64,000 nucleotides of DNA from Salinibacter sp036626415 (GTDB lineage: Bacteria > Bacteroidota > Rhodothermia > Rhodothermales > Salinibacteraceae): contig NZ_JAZKRW010000002.1 of assembly GCF_036626415.1 (NCBI RefSeq), positions 1 to 64,000 on the forward strand, given 5' to 3'. The position numbers and the translations under genes were made by a program. Below are positions 16,687 through 25,615 of this stretch, in pieces. The notes beneath the pieces were generated by a model, which worked only from the letters and a program-made list of their open reading frames with translations, did not search any database and was not told where the DNA came from. Position 1 is the stretch's first letter; each line of letters begins with the position of its first letter.

Positions 16687-18195
16687 ATGACGTACGACGA
16701 GTTTCGGACGCACGTAAACACGGCTCGGGCGGACGGCCTGTCTCGCCTCGTGGTGCCGGTGCACGCCCGGCGCAGCGCCGACCTCCTCACCCCAGTTTCG
16801 GCCTACCTCACCCTGCGAGAGAATTCCTCGTACAGCTTTCTCTTCGAAAGCGTAGAGGGCGGGGAAAAGCTGGCGCGCTACTCCTTTCTGGGACGCGATC
16901 CCTACCGCATCGTGACGGGCCGGGAGTTTGGCGCAACCGTCGAAGTGGACGAGCGCCGCACCCCCGCCCCCGAAGCCAACCTTCCAGCCCCTTCCGGCTC
17001 CATCTTTGAGGTGCTGGACGCCTACCTGGACCGGTACGAGGAGGTCGAACTGCCGGACCTTCCCCGGCTGCGTGGAGGCGCGGTGGGCTACCTCGGCTAC
17101 GACGCCGTCCGCCTCGTCGAAGACCTGCCGGACGCCCCCCCAGACGATCTCTCCCTCCCCGACGCGGTGTGGTGCTTCTACGACACCGTCGCGGCGTTCG
17201 ACCACGTTCGTCACCAGCTGGTGCTGATGGCAAACGTCTTCGTCGACGAGGACACGGACCTCCGGGCCGCATACGACCACGCCCAGTCCCGCCTTGGCAC
17301 GCTGGAGTCGGACCTCAAGCAGTCCGCTGATCCGCCCACGTCTGTCGAGTGGACGCAAGCAGAGCTCACCTCCAACGTGGAGCGGCCGGCCTTTGAAGAT
17401 GCCGTCCGTACCGCCAAGGAGTACATCCAGAAGGGCGACATCTTCCAGGTCGTGCTGTCGCAGCGCTTTGCGACGCCGTTCGACGGGGACCGCTTCAACC
17501 TGTACCGGGCCCTGCGGCAGGTCAACCCGTCGCCGTACCTCTTTTACCTCGACCTCGACGACCTGGCGCTCGTGGGCTCCTCGCCGGAGGTGCTGGTGCG
17601 GGCGGAGGCGGGCACGGCCGAGGTGCTCCCGATCGCGGGCACCCGACCGCGGGGGGACGACCCGGCCGAAGACGAAGCCCTCGCCGACGAGCTGCTGAGC
17701 GACGCCAAGGAGCGCGCCGAGCACTTGATGCTGGTCGACCTGGGCCGGAATGATCTCGGGCGTGTCTGCCAGTACGACACCGTGGAGGTGGACCGCTACG
17801 CCTACATCGAACGGTACTCGCACGTCATGCACATCGTCTCGTCGGTGACCGGCACGCTCGCGCCCGACCAGAGCTCGATGGACGCCCTCGCGGCCTGTTT
17901 CCCGGCCGGAACGGTGAGCGGTGCCCCCAAGGTACGAGCGATGGAAATCATCGACGAGCTGGAGCCGTCCCGGCGCGGGGTCTACGCCGGGGCCGTCGGC
18001 TACGTCGACTTCTCGGGCACCCTCGACACCTGCATCGCCATCCGCACCATGGTCGTGACCGACGAAACGGCGTACGTACAGGCCGGGGCCGGCATCGTTG
18101 CGGACAGCGACCCGGCCCACGAATACGACGAAACCCGAGACAAGGCCGCCGCGCTGCGGCAGGCCCTCCGCGTGGCCTCGAACGGCCTTCTGTAA
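16687..18195 (+). CDS. trpE: Anthranilate synthase component I
   Basis: A 502-residue enzyme that converts chorismate and ammonia (from TrpG glutaminase) to anthranilate, the first committed step of tryptophan synthesis. The feedback-site motif is present as L-F-E-S near residue 52-55, with P-V-S-A-Y at 36-40. Catalytic-domain motifs include Q-V-V-L-S-Q-R-F, P-S-P-Y-L-F-Y, P-I-A-G-T-R-P-R-G, L-V-D-L-G-R-N-D and F-P-A-G-T-V-S-G-A-P-K. The start at 16687 gives MTYDEF. An in-frame ATG at 16621 would lie within the attenuator and is rejected. First gene of the trp operon. Confidence 0.97.
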   Translation: MTYDEFRTHVNTARADGLSRLVVPVHARRSADLLTPVSAYLTLRENSSYSFLFESVEGGEKLARYSFLGRDPYRIVTGREFGATVEVDERRTPAPEANLPAPSGSIFEVLDAYLDRYEEVELPDLPRLRGGAVGYLGYDAVRLVEDLPDAPPDDLSLPDAVWCFYDTVAAFDHVRHQLVLMANVFVDEDTDLRAAYDHAQSRLGTLESDLKQSADPPTSVEWTQAELTSNVERPAFEDAVRTAKEYIQKGDIFQVVLSQRFATPFDGDRFNLYRALRQVNPSPYLFYLDLDDLALVGSSPEVLVRAEAGTAEVLPIAGTRPRGDDPAEDEALADELLSDAKERAEHLMLVDLGRNDLGRVCQYDTVEVDRYAYIERYSHVMHIVSSVTGTLAPDQSSMDALAACFPAGTVSGAPKVRAMEIIDELEPSRRGVYAGAVGYVDFSGTLDTCIAIRTMVVTDETAYVQAGAGIVADSDPAHEYDETRDKAAALRQALRVASNGLL

Positions 18196-18315
18196 CCCCT
18201 TGTCCTCGCTCAGTTGCGACTGAGGAGCACTCCGCTCCAGCGGTGCGTGCTCCAAACTTCCCCCCTGAATGCCGGTATCACTAACGCTTTTCTTTCTGAA
18301 TTCCCCCTCCCGGCC

Positions 18316-18795
18316 ATGCCGAACCCCATCAAAGAGGCCCTGCTGAACCGCGGTTGGGCCGGCCAGACCCTCAGCCGGTCCGAGACGGTTGACCGAATCA
18401 ACCCGCTGATCCACCAGCACATCGAGCTGAACCACCACTACGGCGCCGCCGTCCGGTACTGTGACGATGCGCGTGTCGTGGACGTGCTGGAGCGGCTCCA
18501 AAAGACCGCCCGGACCGACGTGGGCAAGCTCTCCGAGACCGTGTTGAGCTGCGGCGGCACACCGTACAACGGCACGGACCTGTCCCCCGAAGACTTTGCG
18601 CTCGAAGGGTCGCTCGGCGACCTCTTTGGGGAGCTGCACGGCCTCGAAACCGCGTTCAACGACGCCCTCGCCGACGAGCTCGACCTCGAACATCAGATGC
18701 GCACCCGCGGCGTGCTCCAGGCGATCAAGAGCAACAGCGAAGACCGCCTCACCGCCCTCAAAGCCCTTCAGCGCCGCATTGGTGAGTCGGCATAG
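18316..18795 (+). CDS. Unknown helical protein, possibly ferritin-like, in the trp operon
   Basis: A 159-residue, all-helical-looking protein with no family assigned firmly. It is rich in Glu, His and Asp. H-Q-H-I-E-L-N-H-H-Y-G near 33-43 and L-S-E-T-V-L-S-C-G-G-T-P near 73-84 resemble the helices and the G-G-x-P turn of ferritin-like four-helix bundles, so a DUF2383-type or ferritin-like fold is my inference. It lies 120 bp after trpE and 45 bp before trpS, so it is expected to be transcribed with the pathway. A metal-binding, protective or chaperone role is possible but not shown. The start at 18316 is chosen because upstream codons look non-coding. Confidence 0.65.
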   Translation: MPNPIKEALLNRGWAGQTLSRSETVDRINPLIHQHIELNHHYGAAVRYCDDARVVDVLERLQKTARTDVGKLSETVLSCGGTPYNGTDLSPEDFALEGSLGDLFGELHGLETAFNDALADELDLEHQMRTRGVLQAIKSNSEDRLTALKALQRRIGESA

Positions 18796-18840
18796 CGACG
18801 CTGAGCACGCTCCCCTCTCTCCTACCAATCCCTTGCCCTG

Positions 18841-19875
18841 ATGGACGCTACTGAATCCGCCCCGGCCCCGGACACCGATGCAACAACTGACCCGGTGGTG
18901 GTCTCTGGCATCCAACCGTCCGGACGCCTCCACCTTGGCAACTACTTTGGGGCCCTCCGCCAGCACATCACCCTGCACCGGCAGCACGACGCCTACTACT
19001 TCATCGTGAACTACCACGCGATGACGACGGTGCAGGACGCAGAACAGCTCCGCGAACACACCTTCAACGTCGCCCTCGACTACCTCGCGCTCGGCTTCGA
19101 CCCGGACGAGGCAGCCCTCTTCGTGCAGAGCGACGTGCCGGAGGTGACCGAGCTCATGTGGATCTTCTTCAACCTCCTCCCCACGAGCACGCTTGAGAAG
19201 GGGGTCTCGTACAAGGAGAAGGTCGACGCCGGCCTTACGCCAAACGCCGGGCTCTTCAACTACCCGGTGCTCCAGGCCGCCGACATCCTCGCGTACGGCG
19301 GGTCTCTGGTGCCCGTGGGGGCGGACCAGAAGCAGAACCTCGAGATTGCCCGCGACCTGGCGCGCCGCTTCAACCACCGCTTCTGTCCCGACGACGACCC
19401 GCTCCTTCCGGTCCCGGAGCCCCACATTCTCGACGACGTGGCCGTCATTCCCGGCACCGATGGGCGCAAGATGTCGAAAAGCTACGACAACACGATCGGC
19501 ATCTTCGATGAGGGGGATACGCTGGAGGGAAAGGTGATGAACATCGTCACCGACTCGACGCCCCTCGCGGAGCCGAAGGACCCCGAGTCGTGCAACGTCT
19601 TTGCCCTCATCACCCTGTTCGCCGATGAGGAGACGCAGCAGGAGATCGCGGACAAGTACCGGGCCGGCGGGTACGGCTACGGCCACGCCAAGCAGGAACT
19701 CCACGAATTGATCGAAGACCACTTCGCCGACGCCCGTGCCCGACGCAAAGACCTCGAGCAGCGGCCCGATTACGTCCGCGACGTTCTGCGGGCGGGAGCA
19801 GACGCGGCCCGCGCCCAAGCCAAGCCGATTCTGGAGCAGGTGCGCGACCGGGTCGGACTGATCCGCACTCGCTGA
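18841..19875 (+). CDS. trpS: Tryptophan--tRNA ligase
   Basis: A 344-residue class I aminoacyl-tRNA synthetase that charges tRNA-Trp. The HIGH-type motif is P-S-G-R-L-H-L-G-N at about 26-34, and K-M-S-K-S is at about 210-214 in G-R-K-M-S-K-S-Y-D-N. The family runs D-Y-L-A-L-G and P-V-L-Q-A-A-D-I-L are also present. Length is typical. Its position inside the trp operon, downstream of the attenuator, is uncommon. It makes tRNA charging respond to the same signal as biosynthesis. Confidence 0.97.
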   Translation: MDATESAPAPDTDATTDPVVVSGIQPSGRLHLGNYFGALRQHITLHRQHDAYYFIVNYHAMTTVQDAEQLREHTFNVALDYLALGFDPDEAALFVQSDVPEVTELMWIFFNLLPTSTLEKGVSYKEKVDAGLTPNAGLFNYPVLQAADILAYGGSLVPVGADQKQNLEIARDLARRFNHRFCPDDDPLLPVPEPHILDDVAVIPGTDGRKMSKSYDNTIGIFDEGDTLEGKVMNIVTDSTPLAEPKDPESCNVFALITLFADEETQQEIADKYRAGGYGYGHAKQELHELIEDHFADARARRKDLEQRPDYVRDVLRAGADAARAQAKPILEQVRDRVGLIRTR

Positions 19876-20005
19876 CGGGGGCAACCACGGGGCCTCCCCG
19901 GCCAAGGTATGCCCGCCCTCGATTCGTTCTGCTCAGCAACCAGGCCCGACTGCTGGTCCCCACGCAAAGACTCGCTCAGTTTCTCGCTCCACGCTCTCCA
20001 CACCG

Positions 20006-20608
20006 ATGATTCTGGTCATCGACAATTACGACTCGTTTACCTACAACCTCGTCCACCTCGTGGGGCGCCACACGGACGACCTGGAGGTCGTGCGCAACGA
20101 CGACCTCACGGTCGCCGAAGTGGCGGACCTGACCCCGGACGGCATTCTCATCTCTCCCGGGCCGGGGCATCCGTCGGAGGCCGGCATCACGGAACCGGTC
20201 ATTCGGGAGCTGGGCGCCACAACCCCCATCCTGGGCGTCTGCCTCGGGCACCAGGCCATCGGGGAGGTCTTCGGCGGGACCATCACCCAGGCCGACGAGC
20301 TGATGCACGGCAAAACGAGCCCGGTCTACCACGAGGGCACCCCTCTCTTCGAGGGCCTCGACACGTCTTTCGAGGCGACCCGGTATCACTCCCTCGTTAT
20401 CGACCCGGACACGTTCCCGCACGACGACTTGGAGGTGACGGCCACGACAGAGGAGCAGGACACGATCATGGCCCTCCGCCACCGCACCCATCCGCTGTAC
20501 GGAATCCAGTTTCACCCCGAGAGCGTGATGACGCGGGCCGGGCCCACTCTTATTGGCAACTGGCTTTCGATCGCGCTGGACGAGCAGCCCCGTGCCCAAA
20601 CCCCGTAG
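20006..20608 (+). CDS. trpG: Anthranilate synthase component II (glutamine amidotransferase)
   Basis: A 200-residue class I glutamine amidotransferase that supplies ammonia to TrpE. It starts MILVIDNYDSFTYNL, the usual TrpG/PabA N-terminus. The nucleophile is Cys79 in G-V-C-L-G-H-Q, and the catalytic His/Glu pair is in F-H-P-E-S near 170-172. The oxyanion loop S-P-G-P-G-H-P is at 50-56. It is a stand-alone protein, not fused to trpE or trpD. No separate pabA is seen in the window, so it may also serve the PabB-PabC fusion. Confidence 0.95.
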   Translation: MILVIDNYDSFTYNLVHLVGRHTDDLEVVRNDDLTVAEVADLTPDGILISPGPGHPSEAGITEPVIRELGATTPILGVCLGHQAIGEVFGGTITQADELMHGKTSPVYHEGTPLFEGLDTSFEATRYHSLVIDPDTFPHDDLEVTATTEEQDTIMALRHRTHPLYGIQFHPESVMTRAGPTLIGNWLSIALDEQPRAQTP

Positions 20609-20641
20609 CCTTTCCCCCTTCCCCTCAACTACTTTTTGCCC

Positions 20642-21676
20642 GTGAACACCTACCTCGACACCATCGCCGATGGCGACCCCCTCTCCCGAGCGGACGCCGA
20701 AGAGGTCATGGCCTCGATGATGAACGGCTCCGCCCGCGACGAGCACATCGCCGCGCTCTTGATGGGCCTGCGCACCCGCGGCGAGACGCTGGACGAGCTG
20801 GTCGGCTTCACGAAGACCATGCGTGAGTTTGCCGTCTCGGTAGAGACCGACGACCCCCACGCCATCGACCTCTGTGGCACCGGGGGCGACGGCGCGAGCA
20901 CGTTCAACATTTCCACCACGGCCTCCTTGATCGCGGCGGGCGCCGGCGCCACGGTGGCCAAGCACGGCAACCGCTCGGTCTCCTCCCAGTCCGGCTCCGC
21001 GGACGTGCTGGAGGCGCTTGGGGTACAGATCGACCTCGAGAAGGAGGGCGTGGAGCACTGCCTCCACGAGGCCGGCATTGCCTTCCTCTTCGCCCCCTTC
21101 TTTCATCCCGCCATGCGGCACGTGATGCCGGTGCGCAAGGCGCTCGGCGTCCGCACCTTTTTCAACATCCTGGGTCCCCTCTGCAACCCGGCCGGCGTCA
21201 CCCGCCAGATCGTGGGCGCCTTCGACACGAGCACCGCGCAGACGATGGTGCGCATCCTCGCCGAGCTGGACACCGACCACGTCATCACGCTGCACGCCGA
21301 CGATGGGCTGGATGAGCTCAGCGTGTCCGCCGCCACGACGCTCTTCGAATACGACGCCACGGACCAAAATCCCGTCCCACGGAGTCACGAGGTGGGCCCG
21401 GAGGCCCACGGCATGGAGCGGTCTTCAATATCTGCCCTGGAAGGCGGAACCGCCCAGCAAAACGCCTCCATTCTCCACGACATCCTGTCCGGTGAGGATC
21501 AGGGGCCCCGGCGTGACGTTGCGGTCCTGAATGCCGCCTATGCGCTTTACGTGAGCGACCAGTACGCCGACCTCGACGCGTGCCTGGAGGCCGCCACGGA
21601 GAGCATCGACGCGGGCGCCGCCCTCGAAACCCTCAAGACCCTCGCAAGCGTGTCGAAAAAGGCCAAGTCGGAGTAA
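20642..21676 (+). CDS. trpD: Anthranilate phosphoribosyltransferase
   Basis: A 344-residue enzyme that joins anthranilate and PRPP to give phosphoribosylanthranilate. The PRPP-binding signature G-T-G-G-D-G-A-S-T-F-N-I-S-T is at about 81-94, with K-H-G-N-R-S and S-G-S-A-D-V-L-E-A-L-G just after it. N-I-L-G-P-L-C-N-P-A and the H-A-D-D-G-L-D-E region follow. The GTG at 20642 is taken as start since it gives the usual N-terminus, and a TTG two codons upstream is less likely. It lies 33 bp after trpG. Confidence 0.96.
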   Translation: MNTYLDTIADGDPLSRADAEEVMASMMNGSARDEHIAALLMGLRTRGETLDELVGFTKTMREFAVSVETDDPHAIDLCGTGGDGASTFNISTTASLIAAGAGATVAKHGNRSVSSQSGSADVLEALGVQIDLEKEGVEHCLHEAGIAFLFAPFFHPAMRHVMPVRKALGVRTFFNILGPLCNPAGVTRQIVGAFDTSTAQTMVRILAELDTDHVITLHADDGLDELSVSAATTLFEYDATDQNPVPRSHEVGPEAHGMERSSISALEGGTAQQNASILHDILSGEDQGPRRDVAVLNAAYALYVSDQYADLDACLEAATESIDAGAALETLKTLASVSKKAKSE

Positions 21677-21736
21677 GGCACGGGATGGCCCGCGACGGCA
21701 CCCCTCGGTCTCTCTCAGTACCGACCCATTCTCACC

Positions 21737-22549
21737 GTGAGCATTCTTGACGACATCATCGACGACACCCGCGAGCTCGTCGAGCAGCGAAAAAAAGAGA
21801 CGCCAGTTTCGGAGCTCAAGGGGCGTCCGTTCTACGACGAGCGGGAGCCCCTCTCGCTCGCGACGGCCCTGAAAGAGCGCGGCCTCTCGTTCATTGCGGA
21901 GGTCAAGAAGGCCTCCCCCTCCAAAGGCCTCATTCGGGACGCGTTCGACCCCGCCGCCATCGCCCAGCAGTACACCGAGCACGACGCGGCGGCGATCAGC
22001 GTACTGACCGAGCCCCTCCACTTTCAGGGCGCCCTGGAGCACATGGCCTGGATCCGGGCTCACGTGCCCGAGACGCCGCTCCTGCGAAAGGACTTCATCA
22101 TCGATCCCTACCAGCTCGTGGAGGCGCGAGCGGTGGGGGCCGATGCGGTCTTGCTCATCGCGACGGCCCTCGACGCGGGCCGCCTCTCCGACCTGCACGC
22201 CGCCGCCACCGAGCTGGGGCTCTCCTGCCTCGTGGAGGTGTACACGGAAGAGGACCTCAACAAGATCGACTGGGACCAGGTAACAGTCCTCGGTGTCAAC
22301 AATCGAGACCTCCATACCTTCGAGGTCGACATCCAAAACTCGCTCCGCATCTTTGAGCAAGCGCCAAAGGGCGTGGGCCGCGTGGCCGAGAGTGGGCTAA
22401 GCGATCCCGAGACGCTTGTGCGCCTCCGACAGGCCGGCGTGAACGGTGTCCTCATCGGGGAGCACCTCATGCGCGCGGAGCATCCCGGCCAGGCCCTCTC
22501 CGAGCTCCGCGCCCAAGGCAAAAAAATCGCTGCCCGGCAGGCCGGCTGA
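21737..22549 (+). CDS. trpC: Indole-3-glycerol phosphate synthase
   Basis: A 270-residue (beta/alpha)8-barrel enzyme that cyclises CdRP to indole-3-glycerol phosphate. It begins with GTG: S-I-L-D-D-I-I-D-D-T, the usual start. Catalytic motifs include F-I-A-E-V-K-K-A-S-P-S-K-G near 54-66, L-R-K-D-F-I-I-D-P-Y-Q near 116-126, L-G-V-N-N-R-D-L near 190 and V-A-E-S-G-L near 216. It is monofunctional, not fused to trpF. It follows trpD by 60 bp. Confidence 0.96.
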   Translation: MSILDDIIDDTRELVEQRKKETPVSELKGRPFYDEREPLSLATALKERGLSFIAEVKKASPSKGLIRDAFDPAAIAQQYTEHDAAAISVLTEPLHFQGALEHMAWIRAHVPETPLLRKDFIIDPYQLVEARAVGADAVLLIATALDAGRLSDLHAAATELGLSCLVEVYTEEDLNKIDWDQVTVLGVNNRDLHTFEVDIQNSLRIFEQAPKGVGRVAESGLSDPETLVRLRQAGVNGVLIGEHLMRAEHPGQALSELRAQGKKIAARQAG

Positions 22550-22618
22550 GCCCGACGTGTTGGCCCAGCGACGATGACCGTTGTTCCCTCCGTATGTCCC
22601 ACCATCCAGTACCGCCCC

Positions 22619-23284
22619 ATGGGAGTTGAGCTCAAAGTTTGCGGCATCACAGAACTTGAGGACGCACGCTATCTGGCCGGCGCCGGGGCCGACTACCTCG
22701 GCTTTATCCAGCATGAGGAGAGCCCGCGCTATGCCCCGCCCTCCCTCGCCAGCGACATTATCGAGTGGGTGCACGGCCCCGCCCCGGTCGGGGTCTTCGT
22801 GAACGACGACGCCCCCGCCATCAACGAGGCCGTCGAGGCCGCCGGGTTTGAGTTCGCCCAGCTTCACGGCCAGGAGCCGGCGCACGTCGTGGAGCGCGTC
22901 GACTGTCCCGTCATCAAGGCGGTCCACGTGCGTCACGACGCGGCCCCCAACCAACTGCACACCCTCTTCGAGCGCTACGAAGACGAGGTTGAGTACTTTC
23001 TGCTGGACACCCACGACTCGAGCGTGTGGGGCGGCACCGGGGAGTCGTTTAACTGGCGCCTCGCCCGGGACCTGGCCCAGGAGTATCCGGTCTTCTTGGC
23101 CGGCGGCCTCGACGCCGACAACGTGGCCCGGGCGCTCGAAACCATGCGCCCCTTCGCCATCGACCTCTCAAGCAGCCTGGAGTCCGCCCCCGGACAGAAG
23201 AGCTTCGAGAAAATCGATGCGTTCATGGACGCCTTCCAGGCCGCGGCGGCCGAGTTGGAAGAAACCGAAACGCATGACGCTTGA
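22619..23284 (+). CDS. trpF: Phosphoribosylanthranilate isomerase
   Basis: A 221-residue barrel enzyme that isomerises phosphoribosylanthranilate to CdRP. The catalytic Cys is in L-K-V-C-G-I-T at about 5-11. G-A-D-Y-L-G-F-I, Q-L-H-G and L-L-D-T-H follow, and the second catalytic Asp lies in the D-T-H segment. The phosphate site is L-A-G-G-L-D-A-D-N-V near 160-169, and I-D-L-S-S-S-L-E is a slight variant of the usual V-D-x-S-S-G-V-E. The ATG at 22619 is preferred over one 15 codons upstream because it starts exactly at the first strand. Confidence 0.93.
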   Translation: MGVELKVCGITELEDARYLAGAGADYLGFIQHEESPRYAPPSLASDIIEWVHGPAPVGVFVNDDAPAINEAVEAAGFEFAQLHGQEPAHVVERVDCPVIKAVHVRHDAAPNQLHTLFERYEDEVEYFLLDTHDSSVWGGTGESFNWRLARDLAQEYPVFLAGGLDADNVARALETMRPFAIDLSSSLESAPGQKSFEKIDAFMDAFQAAAAELEETETHDA

Positions 23285-23363
23285 CCCGGACCGCCGCGCC
23301 TGTCTCGCGTAAGAGAAGACCCCGTTACCGATCGTCATTATTGCTCCGCACGGCCTGCCTCCT

Positions 23364-24584
23364 ATGCCCCGCTCCGCCACCGAGTCTCGTCCCGACACGC
23401 TTCCCGACGCCGACGGCCACTTTGGGCCGTACGGCGGGGCCTACGTGCCCGAAATCCTTACCCCCGTGCTCGAAGAACTCAAGGCCGCCTACAAGACCTA
23501 CAAGGACGATCCGGATTTTCAGGCCGACCTCCAGGCCCTTCTCAACGACTATGCCGGTCGCCCGACGCCCCTCACCTACTGCGACCGTCTGACCGACCAG
23601 GTCGGCGGGGCCCGCATCTATGCAAAGCGGGAGGACCTCTGCCACACTGGGGCCCACAAGATTAACAACACGCTCGGCCAGATCTTGCTGGCGACCCGCA
23701 TGGGCAAGGAGCGCATCATTGCCGAGACCGGGGCCGGGCAGCACGGCGTGGCCACCGCTACGGTCTGTGCCAAGTTTGGGGTCGACTGCGTGATCTACAT
23801 GGGCGCGGAGGACATGAAGCGCCAGCGCCTGAATGTGGAGCGGATGGAGCTGCTGGGCGCGGAGGTCCGGGCCGCCACCTCGGGCAGCCAAACCTTGAAG
23901 GAGGCCACCAACGAAGCGATTCGGGACTGGGTCTCCAACCCGGACGACACGTTTTACATCATCGGCTCCGTGGTCGGCCCGCACCCGTATCCCATGATGG
24001 TGCGCAACTTTCACCGGGTAATCGGAACCGAAACGCGCCACCAACTCCGCGAAGAGACCGGCCGGGAGACGCCGGACGCCATCGCCGCCTGCGTGGGAGG
24101 TGGCTCCAACGCGATCGGCATCTTCCACCCGTTCCTCGACGACCCCGAGGTGCAACTACACGGGACGGAAGCGGCGGGCGGCGGCCTCAACGGCGACCAT
24201 GCCGCCACCCTTGCCGAGGGCTCCCCGGGCGTCCTGCACGGAGCGATGAGCTACCTTCTGCAGGACGACGCCGGCCAGGTGAGCCTCGCCCACTCACTCT
24301 CCGCCGGCCTCGACTATCCCGGGGTGGGGCCTGAGCACGCCCACCTGCGCGACGAAGGGCGCGTCTCGTACCACCCGGTGACCGACACAGAAGCGCTGAA
24401 CGGCGTCGAGTTGTTGTCTCAGACGGAGGGCATCATTCCCGCCCTCGAGACGGCCCACGCCGTGGCCCTCCTGCCCGAGCTGGCGCGGACTCTCGCCGAA
24501 GAACGAGGCAAGGACGCCGTGCTCGTCTTCAATTGCTCCGGCCGCGGCGACAAAGACATGGAAACCATTGCCGCACACCGGTAA
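23364..24584 (+). CDS. trpB: Tryptophan synthase beta chain
   Basis: A 406-residue PLP enzyme that condenses indole with serine. The PLP lysine is K99 in C-H-T-G-A-H-K-I-N-N. G-G-A-Y-V-P-E at 24-30 marks the TrpB1-type N-terminus, E-T-G-A-G-Q-H-G-V-A is the substrate loop, and G-G-G-S-N-A-I-G binds the PLP phosphate. The monovalent cation region and the late C-S-G-R-G-D-K-D segment are intact. It precedes trpA by 46 bp, so the alpha and beta chains should assemble as a tunnel-forming complex. Confidence 0.97.
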   Translation: MPRSATESRPDTLPDADGHFGPYGGAYVPEILTPVLEELKAAYKTYKDDPDFQADLQALLNDYAGRPTPLTYCDRLTDQVGGARIYAKREDLCHTGAHKINNTLGQILLATRMGKERIIAETGAGQHGVATATVCAKFGVDCVIYMGAEDMKRQRLNVERMELLGAEVRAATSGSQTLKEATNEAIRDWVSNPDDTFYIIGSVVGPHPYPMMVRNFHRVIGTETRHQLREETGRETPDAIAACVGGGSNAIGIFHPFLDDPEVQLHGTEAAGGGLNGDHAATLAEGSPGVLHGAMSYLLQDDAGQVSLAHSLSAGLDYPGVGPEHAHLRDEGRVSYHPVTDTEALNGVELLSQTEGIIPALETAHAVALLPELARTLAEERGKDAVLVFNCSGRGDKDMETIAAHR

Positions 24585-24630
24585 ACACACGGCCCGACGC
24601 GTTTCTCTTTTTTCCTTTCTCGACCCGACA

Positions 24631-25470
24631 ATGTCCCGACTCGACCAGACGTTTGGGCCCCTGCGCGACCGCGACGAGAAGGCCTTGGGGCTCTTCCTCA
24701 CGGACGGATTCCCGGCCCCGGACGCGACCGTCCCTCTTCTCCGCGCGATCGATCGTGGAGGCGCCGACTTCATTGAGCTGGGCATGCCCTTCAGCGACCC
24801 ATTGGCCGAAGGACGCCCAATCCAGCGGGCCAGCGCCCAGGCCCTCTCCCACGACGTCACGCTCGCCGATACCTTCCGGACCGCCGAGGCGTTTCGGACA
24901 GAGAGCGAAACGCCCCTGCTCCTGATGGGGTACGTAAATCCGGTGCTCAAATATGGGGTCCAGGCGTTCTGCCAGAACGCCGCAGCGGCCGGGGTGGACG
25001 GCCTCATCCTTCCGGACCTCCCCCCTGAAGAGAGTGACGCCCTCTGTGATGCGGCCGCCGCCCACGACCTGGACCTCGTGTTCCTGGTCGCCCCCAATAC
25101 CTCCGACGAGCGCATGCGCACCGTCGACGAGCGGGCCACCGGGTTCGTCTATGCCGTAAGCGTGACTGGGCTCACGGGCAGCGACCTTGCCGACGCGCCC
25201 ACCGTGGACGACTACCTCGAGCATACCCGCGAGCTCGTGGACCAGAATCCCCTGCTTGTCGGCTTTGGGATCAAGTCACACGACGACGCAATGCGCCTCA
25301 GCCGGCACACGGATGGCTTTATCGTCGGTTCAGCCCTCATCAACCGCGTGTCGGCCCTCTGGGACGCCCCCGAGCGGCCGATGCCGGAGCGTCTGGACGC
25401 AGTCGAGTCGTTCGCTCGTCACCTCAAGTCTGGCACTCCGGCCCCTGCACTCGATCTCGATCCGGCGTAA
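24631..25470 (+). CDS. trpA: Tryptophan synthase alpha chain
   Basis: A 279-residue barrel enzyme that cleaves indole-3-glycerol phosphate to indole and G3P. Glu49 in F-I-E-L-G-M-P-F-S-D is the catalytic base. The residue matching Asp60 of E. coli TrpA is Glu60 here (S-D-P-L-A-E-G), a conservative change in the active site. The G-L-T-G phosphate loop and G-F-G-I-K are present, and the next family run is V-G-S-A-L-I. The start at 24631 avoids a 21-codon upstream extension that overlaps trpB. Last gene of the operon. Confidence 0.95.
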   Translation: MSRLDQTFGPLRDRDEKALGLFLTDGFPAPDATVPLLRAIDRGGADFIELGMPFSDPLAEGRPIQRASAQALSHDVTLADTFRTAEAFRTESETPLLLMGYVNPVLKYGVQAFCQNAAAAGVDGLILPDLPPEESDALCDAAAAHDLDLVFLVAPNTSDERMRTVDERATGFVYAVSVTGLTGSDLADAPTVDDYLEHTRELVDQNPLLVGFGIKSHDDAMRLSRHTDGFIVGSALINRVSALWDAPERPMPERLDAVESFARHLKSGTPAPALDLDPA

Positions 25471-25474
25471 TTTT

Positions 25475-25499
25475 GGACGTGGGGACACGTGCCTTCTTT
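25475..25499 (+). terminator. Weak hairpin after trpA, possible end of the trp operon
   Basis: ACGTG at 25477-25481 pairs with CACGT at 25486-25490 around a GGGA loop. Flanking GG/CC bases nearly extend the stem, and TTCTTT follows. It starts five bases after the trpA stop codon. The stem is short and the T-tract interrupted, so termination here is plausible but not strong. Confidence 0.35.
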
Positions 25500-25615
25500 G
25501 AAGGCGTGAACGAACAAAACGCCGGCATCGGAGCCCTGTGGGGGCCGGAGCAATTCGTTCACCCAGACGTGTGAGGTGACGACTTCTCTGCTTCAGGTCT
25601 CAACCTCCCCGTCCC

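Noticed and set aside
16681..19905. Very long open frame on the minus strand opposite trpE, the unknown gene and trpS (over 1000 codons)
   Set aside because: It is antisense to three clearly conserved genes, has Arg/His/Val-rich composition without motifs, and arises from the strong G/C bias of third codon positions.
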